From NCBI GenBank assembly GCA_947471745.1, contig CANJKZ010000724.1:4383501-4447500 (forward strand): a stretch of DNA of 64,000 bases. Reading direction: 5' to 3'. The stretch comes from Closterium sp. Naga37s-1. Lineage: Eukaryota; Streptophyta; Zygnematophyceae; Desmidiales; Closteriaceae. Below are positions 41,737 through 51,213 of this stretch, piece by piece; the first letter of the stretch is position 1, and each line of letters begins with the position of its first letter. A model generated the notes under the pieces. That model saw only the letters and a list, made by a program, of their open reading frames with translations, was not told the origin of the DNA and made no database searches. A program made the position numbers and the translations under genes.

Positions 41737-42103
41737 TGCTGGATCTAGGATCGAGCTCAGAAAAGAGAATGTGAATTGAATGACACGTGGGTTCAACACG
41801 AGGCTACATATAGGCTCGACACAAGGCCCAGTAACCAGGTGTTACGCGAAGCTTCTGAGGGTCGCGAAGCGTCCCAAACAGGCCCTTCCCGAATTCGGTA
41901 GAAGGCAATTCGGTGGCAACCGAAAAGCCCAGAATTCGGTGCACGCAACCTAGCTCGGTGCTATAACTATAATAAAATATAGAAGAGTACCTAGCCTAGG
42001 AAATCAAGCAATTCATGCATGCATAAAATAATCCTATGCTAGAAATAGCATAATAAATTAAATTCAAGCAAGCATAGCTGGCATAAGCAGTCGTACTCTC
42101 ACA
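41737..42103 (-). repeat. 5' LTR of the gypsy element
   Basis: 367 bp, diverged from 28905-29270 by scattered substitutions and small indels. Confidence 0.9.
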
Positions 42104-43427
42104 GTTGTTGTCATGCTAGTAGTAATAGCAAGCGGGCTCAAACTTCCGCCGTACGTGGTTTTTAAGCGCAAGGTCGTCTCGAAGGTGCCCATCCCTGCCG
42201 GTAAGCGACCCACATTTACGATGTTGTCCGTGCTCTTACCTGTCAAATGTTGCAACCGAACCTGACCCTCTTGCGTTTGTTTGGCAGGTGTGGTGGTCCG
42301 TGCACATGATAAAGGCTGGATGGACGAAGCCCTGGTGCAGGACTGAATCACCCAGGTGATGGTGCCGTTTCTGAAGCCCCTGCGTGAAACAACCGGACGC
42401 CGCAGGGAGGGCTTAGTTGTGCTCGACTCCTACCGCAACCATTTGACCAAGGCGGTCGGGCAGACCATGAGGATGTTTCGGCTGTCTCGTGCTGTCATCC
42501 CAGGGGGCTGCACATCGCTGGTGCAGCCTCCGGATGTGTCGGTGAACCACGCATTCAAGTGCGGTGTGCGTCATCGCTATAGTGTCTGTTTTGAAGAAGA
42601 GGGAATCAGCCTCACCACCAAGGCTGGTGAATTGAAGCCCTAACATCCGCTTGCGTAACTACAAATCCGTGTTAGAGAGAGCTCTGTATGCTCACGTTCG
42701 TCCTTGTCTACCCTTCCCCGTCCCCCAGGCAATCTCAAGAAGCCGCCAGCGAAGTTGGTGCTCCGCTGGATCGATGAGTCCTGGGAAGCAATCCTAGAGG
42801 AGCTCGTGAAGAAGGCGTTCGTCACGTGTGGGATCTCCACCCCCATCGATGGCAGCGAGGACCACCTCATCCTTGCCCAGATGCGGGACAAGAGTGAGGT
42901 GGAGGTCCTTGACGACGTCAACCCCTTCTACGCCGAAGTCCCCATGCCGGCCGAGGAGCTGCAGGCGGCGGCACAGGAGGATGACGCCGAAGAGGAGGAC
43001 GTGGAGGCGGCGGCGGCAGAGGAGGAGGGGGTCATGCTTGATGAAGGCGGGGAGGCAGAAGAGCCCAGCGATGACGAGTGGTGGCGCCCTGGCTGCTATG
43101 ATGGGGAAGAGTGTGACGAGTGGCATGCAGGGGACGAGTCTGAGTAAAAAACACAAGTAAAGACCTCTGATGTTGAAATTGTATATGTCTATGATGTGGT
43201 GATGTTGTGGTTATGGTTTTGCAGTCTAGGTGACATTGTCAATGTCTAGGTGCTGGCGCAGTACTTCTGTAGTTCCTGTAAAGTTATCGTTTTTGCCGAC
43301 TATAACACCCCCCTCCCCCCCCCCCCGGGTCTTATAGAGAATCAGCCCAAAAGGGGGGTATAGTAGAAACGAGCTCGCCCATAGCACCCACCCCGCACAA
43401 GCTACCCGGGGGTGCTCAATCATGGGG

Positions 43428-43452
43428 GGGTGTTTTGTCCGGGAGAATACGG
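43428..43452 (-). repeat. right terminal inverted repeat of pogo-like element
   Basis: It ends GGAGAATACGG followed by TA, complementary to the left end at 12736. C- and G-runs lie inside it at 43300-43440. Confidence 0.75.
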
Positions 43453-43454
43453 TA

Positions 43455-44109
43455 TTAGAATTGGGTCTGTATCCAACCAACCAACTCAAACAACATGGTG
43501 AAGGAGAGCTTTCATTGTCTCAAAGCGATTTGCCTGCTTCACTTCGCGCGTGCGGACAAAAAGGGCATCCCAGCGCCACCATAGGTGTTCATACAAAAGG
43601 CTCAGATTTATTGAGGGAACAGATTTGTGTTAGGGTACATTCCTGGATAGACACTTGTGTCTCAATCCTTTTGTGACACCCAGACTCAGCATAGACTGTA
43701 TTGTGTCACAAACGAGTGTCAACCTAATGCAACTTTTGCTGTATTTTACATTGGTTAGCATTGAATGCGCAAAGTAGTGGACAAGTTGGACGATGCCCTG
43801 TCACGTCCAAGCCTTCGCACGCTCGTCGAACTGTCAAGCTCTTGGCCGACCCAACCGCATGCTCCTGGACACCCTACAAAGTGCCAAATTCGAGCGGGAA
43901 AAGATACCACTCTCCTCGGGCAGCCAAAGACACTATGCATTTCTCTGACTTGCACCGTGCCCTCACGCAAGATTGCCCGCCCAAACCACTCCACCTCCAG
44001 ACCTCGTACCCATCCCTCCCTCTCCATCATGTTCAACTCCGTCTCCTCCCAATTTCCTTTCTTGTTTCTTATCCAGCTCGTCACTCTAGATCTACTCTGC
44101 TCGCTAGCC
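43455..44109. other. no gene recognised; probable former continuation of the kinase 3' region
   Basis: If the pogo element is removed, this sequence directly follows the kinase stop codon, so its first part may be the original 3' untranslated region. No clear poly(A) signal or coding sequence is seen. An open frame starting at 43765 runs into the next entry but has no recognisable content before 44110. Confidence 0.4.
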
Positions 44110-45064
44110 ATGGCGTGCAAGTGCAAGGACGTTGTGGACACCTATGACACTTGCCCGCAGGATCCAAATGAGATTTCGTACATCGACTGGATGAACAAGC
44201 AGATCGCCGCTGATCGCAAGCCCGCTGGCCTTATACCCGAGGGAACTCCGTTGCCGGGCGTACCAATCCCGCATGCGGACCGCAGCCAAGAATGGTGAAT
44301 CCCCTCGCCGTACGCCGAAGACCCGTGATCAATTCCTTGTCAAGCGGAGCGGCTGGTCCCAGCGGGAAAATGCGATATTAGTCGCCGCACGCTGGTTCAC
44401 GAAGGACAAATTTGATTCGCTCATTGGGAAGCAGGGCTCTCGGTACTGAGTTTGCCTCGTGCGTCACATCGAGAAGGAAAACCCCTGGTGGATTCGCGGT
44501 GTTAATGCTATGCAGAAGCAGTGGCGCAACCTTGTGCGCATCTCTAGTTGAAGAATGGGGAGAAGGCGCCGGGGAAAGGTGCTGTGCGTTAGCCTGCTTG
44601 GTTCCCCTACATGGACCTGTACCAGAACAACCCTGCAACCGCGGACCCGCACGCTGTGGACGGTGGCAGTGCGACGAATGTCAACGTGCCATGCGGGTTT
44701 CTGGTGCCCTCTACTTTTGCGCCATGCACGTCGACTCCAATATTCACATGTTAGTGTTTGTTCTTTCCTGTTTCAAATTCTTCTTTCGTGTTACCGTTTT
44801 ACCTCCTTGCAGCCGCTAAAATTGCCATTGATATCGTGGAACCTGACTTATACATTAGGCTCATAACATGCCATCTCTTTTACGTTTCCATTTCTCCCGC
44901 CCCCCCCCTCCACAGAGTACCCCATTTTGAAGCATCCTCGCGTCGCAGAGACCGCCACCATGGCGGCAGCCAAGCTGGACTGTGACACCATTAAGGGGTG
45001 CCACGCGTACGCGATATTGACTTGAGGGCCTCGTGCGCGCTTGGATGTAGGAAGATGAGCATAT

Positions 45065-45206
45065 TGTCGAGATACTAAGCAGAAAGATAGAACACGAAAG
45101 AGGGGTTTGCACTAGCAGGCAGTTGAGTACATATAGGAAATCTAAATTGGACTGTACTCGCTATAGAGTACCCCACTGCAGGCTAGACAAATACAACATT
45201 CTGACA
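45065..45206 (-). repeat. 3' LTR of the small element
   Basis: About 142 bp, near-identical to the right copy. Confidence 0.85.
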
Positions 45207-46217
45207 CACCCCCATAGCCAAAGTGGGGTGTAATCAGCACAATAAGCATTCAGAGCAATAGTTCACAATGATAAGAAAAGCTAGAGGCTATCACAGAGGG
45301 CAAGTGAGGAGGAGGAGAGACTGTAGGGGCGAGAAGATGGGAGGCGACGGCTGAAGCTGCAGACACACTGTAGCGGCTGGCTCAGTGGCTACCGAAGCAA
45401 TGGCCCGGACTTCAGGAGTAACTGGCTCCGCGGCTACGCCGAGCGGTAGGAGCAACTGACCCACGGGCGACTGGCGACAACCGGAGATTGTAGCCTCCGG
45501 ACTACTGGCGCTGCGGACGATAAGACGGCTGCCTCCACTCAACCTCCCCCAGCTGTCCCACACCCCTTTCACACACCCCCTGCTGTACCCCTAGCACTGC
45601 TCACACGCCACCCCCCTAGTACCACTTCAACGACTCCCACACATCCACCCCCCTTCAGCGGCAGCTGCAGCAGTGGGAGACGGAGGAGGAGGAGTAGGGG
45701 ACGGCGCACACACCCGTCACCCCCATACTCGCCACCCCCAAACCCTAACACAGGCAGCACGGGGCGGGAGCGGGTGCTCGCACGGCAGAGCAGGTGCGCG
45801 CGGGCCTGGCACAGGCTGAACGAGCCTCGCATGGGCCTGGCGCAGGCCGTACGGGCCGCGCGCGGGCCTGGCGCAGGTCGTACGGGCCGCGCGCAGGCTG
45901 TACGGGCCGCGCGCGGGTCCCAGGGGCGCTTCGACGGGTGACGGGGGGCGACGCGCAGGTCCCTGGGGGCGCTTCGACGGACGACGGGGGGGCGACGCGG
46001 TGGTCGACGGGGCAGGAAACCGTCGCGCGCCTCGGGGCGCACGGCGGGCAGAAAACCTCCGCGCGCCCCGAGCGCGCGGCGGGCAGAAAACAGCCATGCG
46101 CCCCGAGCGCGTGGCGGGAAGAAAAAACGTTGTGCGCCACGCGGCGCGCAACAGACAGGACAGCAGCGGAAGCTAACTGTGGGCCCACAGGCCAGGAGCG
46201 TAACCGCTCTGATACCA

Positions 46218-46360
46218 TGTCGAGATACTAAGCAGAAAGATAGAACACGAAAGAGGGGTTTGCACTAGCAGGCAGTTGAGTACATATAGGAAACCCTAAA
46301 TTGGGCTGTACTCGCTATAGAGTACCCCACTGCAGGCTAGACAAATACAACATTCTGACA
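46218..46360 (-). repeat. 5' LTR of the small element
   Basis: 143 bp. The primer-binding site adjoins it on the minus strand. Confidence 0.85.
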
Positions 46361-46480
46361 CCTATTGCTCGTGAGCACATGCGGCAGACCGGCCCAACTC
46401 CACCAACACGCTATGACGTTCCCGGGGAGGCGGATGCCCAGCCTGCTGCGGAGAGTCACTCTACGAGGATTGAGCTAGGC

Positions 46481-46483
46481 TAT

Positions 46484-46516
<33 letters not shown>

Positions 46517-46852
46517 GAACTGCTAGGAGTGATCGTAGCTTTGCTTAGTTCCTTAGCACTTGCAAATTCACGGAAGAAATCGGCAAGAGTTTCACTAGGC
46601 ACAGATTGCTATAGGGGGGGGGGGGGGGGGGGGGCACGAACTGCTAGGAGTGATCGTAGCTTTGCTTAGTTCCTTAGCACTTGCAAATTCACGGAAGAAA
46701 TCGGCAAGAGTTTCACTAGGCACAGATTGCTATAGGGGGGGGGGGGGGGGGGGGGGCACGAACTGCTAGGAGTGATCGTAGCTTTGCTTAGTTCCTTAGC
46801 ACTTGCAAATTCACGGAAGAAATCGGCAAGAGTTTCACTAGGCACAGATTGC
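46481..46852. repeat. three tandem units, each headed by a long G run
   Basis: Each unit is a G run (29, 21 and 22 bases at 46485-46513, 46614-46634 and 46735-46756) followed by the same ~100-bp sequence. The non-G part is essentially identical between units. A translated frame through it is not a gene. Confidence 0.93.
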
Positions 46853-47807
46853 ATTACAGAATGACAGAAATGACTACATCAGGCACCTAGCAACTCTGCA
46901 GCTAGCCTAGTCAACCGCCAGCACAGCTTGGTCGACCGCCTGCCAGCGTTGCGTAGAGGAGCCGCACCAGCACTACAGAAAGGCGACCTGCCAACGCAGC
47001 AGGTCGACGGCGTGCCAATGCTGCAGTAAAGCGACTGTCCAACGTTGCACCCATAGAAGACAGCAGTGCCAACGTAGGCAGGTGTGCGCAGACGATTGGC
47101 CTGACTTGCATCGTTGTGCATCTGTCGGCTGTTGTCTGCGCCTGACGAGCCACATCGACTTTGGGATATGAGCCTGAAGTTGCCTTTGTCACTACGACCT
47201 TGGCAAAGTTCGCGTGCCTCCGTAGAACCTCGTCAAACAAGTTATCTGGTCGACCTGGTCGACCACCCAGTGCTCTGGTCGACGCCTCCCTCGTCGACCA
47301 CAGCTCCCGTCGAGGAACACCCTGGTCGACGGATCTCTCCATCGACCAGCACTGCAGCTGCTATCGCCGAGCTCCCCTCGTCGATTGCTACTCACATGTT
47401 CTATGCAGGTCAACCTCGACGACCTCGACAACATTCGCGTGCCTTCGTAGAACCTCGTCAAGCAGGTTACCTGGTCGACCACCCAGTGCTCTGGTCGATG
47501 CCTCCCTCGTCGACCACAGGTCCTGTCGAGGAACACCCTGGTCGACGGACCCCTCCGTCGACCAACACTGAAGCTGCTGTCGCCGAGCTCCCCTCGTTGA
47601 CTGCTGCTCACATTTTCTACGCAGGTCGACGGACTGCTCCGTACCGCCCCGTCAAACTGCTCCTCCTGGTCGACGGCGCACCCGTCAACCAGCTCAATCA
47701 GCTGCAGCTGTCGAGCTCCCAGGTCAACGGCTCCAGCCCCGTGACAGACCTGTGCAGTTCGACGACCACTTCGTCACCCTGCGCCGTAGAAGAAGGTCGT
47801 CGAGCTC
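46853..47807. repeat. GTCGAC-rich repeat region with a ~225-bp imperfect duplication
   Basis: GTCGACC/GGTCGAC motifs recur many times. A block starting TTCGCGTGCC at about 47209 recurs at about 47435 with substitutions and a small indel. A 283-codon plus frame (47114-47965) spans it, but its sequence is repetitive and resembles no family I know. I treat it as non-coding repeat DNA. Confidence 0.6.
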
Positions 47808-50360
47808 CTCACCACTCTCTAAGGCCTCCTTCAGAGTTGTCAATTCTCCTGGCATCTCCACCAGAGAGAAGAACACGAAGGCACACTCCTCGTACTCACT
47901 TTCCTCATCGTCTCCGAACATCATTGCCGCTCCGACCGGAGCATCATAGATCACCCTATTCATAGATCTACTCACTTGCCCTGCTTTCCCGGTGCATCAT
48001 AGATCACCCTATTAGGGGCTTGAACTCTCCTCTTACCGCTTCCTTCCTCCTAAGTCGCAGGGACTTGAAAGCTCTCTTGGCGTTGCTACGGGGTGACTCG
48101 AATTCGTGGAGCACTCGTAATGTGAGAAGGGAGTGTAGGTGCACGCTCGCTTACTTGCTACACCTCCTCCTCCTCCTCTTCCTCTGCATGCTTGGCCTCC
48201 TCTCCCCCATTTACAAGGGAAGATTGCCTTGTGGTGGTGGTGCCGCTGCTCAGCTCCAAAGGCAACTCCACATGCTCCAAGCCAGAACTCTTCACCTCCC
48301 CAAACCGCACGCCTATCTTCGCCTCGTTCTCCGCCTTTCAATCCTTGTACATCAGGTTCTCCATGAATTTGCAGTCCCTGCTCACCAAGTACTTTTTTAT
48401 GAATGGGTCCCAAAGTAGCCACCCCTTGCTGTTTTGAGCCATGCCCAAGTGCACAGCCCATATCGCCTTGGCACCAAGCTGTTGTGCCAAAGATGCTTAG
48501 GCACAAGCGCCATGCATATGCACCCGAACACCCGAAGCATATCCACCTTGGGCTTCCTTCCAACCCACTCCAAATAGGGCACCCATTTGTCTGCTCTGTT
48601 CTTGGCCACACACATACTCCGCACCGCATCAGGCCAAAAATAGTCGGGTAGCCTAATGAGCAACCCACGCGCCATCTCCGTGAATGTGTGGTTTGCTCGC
48701 TCGGCGATGCCGTTCATTACAGGGGAGTATGGCATGGTAAAAGAGTGCCTTATCCCATTCTTCTTCAGCCAGAATCCGAACTCCTTACTCAGGAACTCTC
48801 CTCCTCGATCGGTGCAGATTGACTTGACTAGCCGGTCTTGTTGCCGCTCCACCATCGGCAACCAATCGGTCTTCACCGTTTCAGCCACGTCGCTCTTCTT
48901 GGATGGCACATACACCCAGGTCATGCGGGTGTAGACGTTGACAATGGTGAGGAAATACTCAACTCCAGCAGCTCCAAGCTCCAAGGGGCTCACCACGTCC
49001 ATCACCACCTCATCAAGTGGTGCCTTACCCGTTGCCTCCGAACTCGAGAACGGGAAACGGGTGAACTTGGCTTGTATGCACGTCGGGCAGCCAAGTACCT
49101 CATCGGGCTCCCCCTTCACACGTATGCCAGCAACCATCTCTTCCTTTTCTAGCTGCTGCAAGATAGGCAGGGCCACATGCCCCATTCGCCGATGCAAGGT
49201 GAGCCAATCACACTCCCCCGTAGCCGAAGTCGGATTGGAGAATGCCGCGCTCGCAATAGTGCCCCAAATTCTCTCTCCGTAGTCCTCCTCCGCTGCTGCC
49301 TTGGGGTTCTCCTCACCCTTATGCTGCTTCTTAGCTGCTGCACCACTCTCCTTGTGTTCACTGAGCTTGCTGGTCCGTCCAAGTTTGCGATTCTTGGACT
49401 CATTCTCCTTAGCGCGACCGTTCGTGTCATCGCCGCTACCAACCGCTTCACCCTTGGTGCTGGCGCTTGCTGCCACTTGCCTCTCCTTAGGCATGAAGAC
49501 CACAAGGATCTGCCACATCTCGTTGTAGACATCCCTATCCTCATGAAGGTCCCAAAGAATCCGCTCGCCAATCCTTGCGGTATAGGTCTTGGCTCCCTTC
49601 GAGCTCGTATCCATGCCGGCCTTTTGCAACCGCCGCACGGAAATCAGGTTCGCAGCAAGATTTGGCACCCAAAGCACGATTTTGAGGATCACCATTTTCC
49701 CATCAGCACCCTTGAACATGGCCTTGCCCTGGCCTTTCACCTCTGCTCGCTGCCCCAAAGCCGATGTAACATGCTTCACCGGTGACAGGGATCATGCTGT
49801 AGGTAGCGCCGCTATCGATCACCCAATAGTCCAGGGAGTGTAGGGTCACCTTCCCCACAGCAGCAAGCTTCTGAAAGCATTCATCCTTCTCTGGTGCAGC
49901 CGGTGCTTGCGTAGATACGAAGAAGAATTGACCCGGGAATTGATCGTCGCTCAAGTCTTTGCCGTTATATTCGTTCTTCATATTTGCAGCTCAACCTCTG
50001 CGACCGCCACAGCCTCCACGGCCTCTTCCTCTCCCTCATCCTGCTCCTCTACACTCTTGTCCTTGAGTAGGGGTCCATCCATCAGGGAGCTTGTAGCGAT
50101 CGCTCTTGTGGCAAAAGTGGCACTCGCCGTCGAATTGGCCGCGACCGCGTCCGTAGCTCTTGTCGTTGCTGCCGTAACCGCCACTCCCACGGCCTCCATT
50201 GAAGTTGTTGCTGCCAAATATGACTCCCCCTCGTCCTCTGCCCCTTCCACGACTGTACCCCCGGCCGATGCTTGCTGCCCCGGCGCCATCCGCACTCGCC
50301 AACTCACGGCAGCGGAAATCCTTTTGAATGATTGCTCGCTTTACGTCTTCAAGCGAGAGG

Positions 50361-51179
50361 TGTTGGTGCAACCCTACGGTTTGCACTCGGCTTGTTGTCC
50401 GTGTGCGTGAATGTGTGTGTGTATGGAATGGTATGAGGGCATGGGATAATATATATTTCATGCTTATAATTGTGTGTGAATGTTGAGTCATGATGTCGAG
50501 TGTGTGTGTCGAGTCAATAGCGAGTTATCGCTAGACGCGTGTTACGCGGTCGTTTGTGTCTCGCGCGCGGTTTTTATTTTGTCGTGCGCGGTTTCTATTT
50601 TGTCCTGTGTCGAACGTTCGGCGTGTCGCAGGTGTGTGCAGCAGACCCATCAAGAAATCAAGGATGAGTTTGTGATGAAGAGCCCGAGCCTTGGTGTCAA
50701 GCCTCAAGTGATTTCGAAGCTCGCCAAAAGGGTACACCTCAAGATATTGAAGATAGTTACATTACTTTGTGTAGTGTAACATTTCACTTGGTGTAGGCCC
50801 TAGTGAAGGGTAGTTTCGAGACCCTTCGTGGTTGGGGACAGTGTGGCACTGTTCCACATCACTGTACCTCGGCTCTTGGGGTTTGTAGGAGCTGGGAGTC
50901 ATTCCCAACTCGTAACTCTTCCTATCTTGTGTTCTAAGACTATAGTGGCTGCCATAGTACCGTTCGTTCAAACCGACGCTGTGTCGTCAATTCTTTATCA
51001 AATCGTGCAATCTAAATTGCTAATTGTAGACGACGTAAAGACGCTCCAGATACAATTTAAATCAAGTCATTTGCAGCTGTGAGCAGAACGCTATCAACGT
51101 TTGAAGCCGCTGTGCAGAAATCCGTCTGTGCTCTCTATCTTTCGTTTTAGGCACATTCAAGCCTATTGTGACTATAACA
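50361..51179 (+). repeat. 5' LTR of Copia-5
   Basis: 819 bp, about 98-99% identical to the right copy by eye. Confidence 0.95.
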
Positions 51180-51213
51180 AGTGGTATCAGAGCCCCTTGG
51201 AGCAGTTTCGACA

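Larger units (their letters stand above)
28905..42103 (-). mobile_element. Ty3/gypsy chromovirus containing Copia-4
   Basis: LTRs of 366 and 367 bp (28905-29270 and 41737-42103), with the minus-strand ends TGTGAGAG and close to AGCA, enclose a minus-strand gag-pol. The flanks gttgc (28900-28904) and gttgt (42104-42108) form a 4-of-5 target duplication. The LTRs differ at roughly fifteen or more positions plus small indels, so this is an older insertion than the copias around it. The domain order protease, RT, RNase H, integrase, chromodomain identifies a chromovirus. A degenerate TGGTA...CAGAGC primer site lies inside the right LTR and a G-rich purine tract beside the left one. About 5.8 kb without Copia-4. 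Confidence 0.9.
27915..43147 (+). pseudogene. pogo/Tigger-type DDE transposase, split by the gypsy insertion
   Basis: Exons by frame are 27915-28632, 28709-28904, then (after the gypsy element) 42109-42200, 42288-42626 and 42729-43147. All three introns are GT-AG and phase 1. The N-terminal half has a Ser/Pro-rich region, a helix-turn-helix (ALAKLANVQPCQIREWKK) and a CENP-B-like helical region. The DDE_1 core has VNEDQTPLF, VLDSYRNH and PPDVSVNHAFK, giving the three acidic residues expected of pogo-type enzymes. The tail is very acidic. Joining across the gypsy element, with one copy of the duplication removed, keeps the frame exactly. Remaining defects are a TAG at 28209-28211, which matters only if translation starts upstream of 28230, and a TGA at 42344-42346 where Trp is expected. 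It would cut and paste DNA at TA sites. It is now inactive. Confidence 0.82.
12736..43452 (+). mobile_element. pogo/Tigger-like DNA transposon, split by nested retrotransposons
   Basis: The left end starts CCGTATTCTCC and the right end finishes GGAGAATACGG. Each is flanked by TA (12734-12735 and 43453-43454), the target used by pogo-type elements. The similarity of the ends extends some 20 bases (GACA then AACAC). Removing Copia-2 and the gypsy element leaves about 3.4 kb with an intron-containing DDE_1 transposase gene on the plus strand. The element begins seven bases after the kinase stop codon. Confidence 0.8.
45065..46360 (-). mobile_element. small non-autonomous LTR element (TRIM-like), related to Copia-2/4
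   Basis: LTRs of about 142 bp (45065-45206 and 46218-46360) bound about 1 kb without gag or pol. On minus the LTR begins TGTCAGAA and shares TAGTGGGGTA and a GGGTTTCCTATATGTACTCA block with the Copia-2/4/7 LTR. The primer-binding site TGGTATCAGAGC (46206-46217) and the purine tract with CTATGGGGGTG beside the left LTR also match that family. Flanks catat and cctat give a 4-of-5 target duplication. The interior has GC-rich repeats, including about three units of roughly 30 bp near 45820-45915. Confidence 0.85.
44110..46470 (+). pseudogene. Myb/SANT-like (trihelix-type) protein, broken
   Basis: A frame starting MACKCKDVVDTYDTC shifts near 44283 into a region with RSGWSQRENAILVAARWF, a stop (TGA at the expected Trp) and then PWWIRGVNAMQKQWRNLVRI. 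The spaced tryptophans and basic residues resemble Myb/SANT-like trihelix DNA-binding domains often carried by plant and algal transposon-associated genes. A further shift leads to a Gly/Ala/Asn-rich segment (NPATADPHAVDGG). Possible later exon pieces (44915-45064) are interrupted by the small LTR element; the frame DEHIAREHM can be read across its insertion site. Assignment rests on eye-level similarity only. Confidence 0.45.

Noticed and set aside
46481..46852. CRISPR-like array
   Set aside because: Three direct repeats about 125 bp apart, but no unique spacers; the variable part is a G run.
47114..47965. 283-codon open frame
   Set aside because: It runs through GTCGAC repeats and into Copia-6 in antisense; no recognisable protein content.
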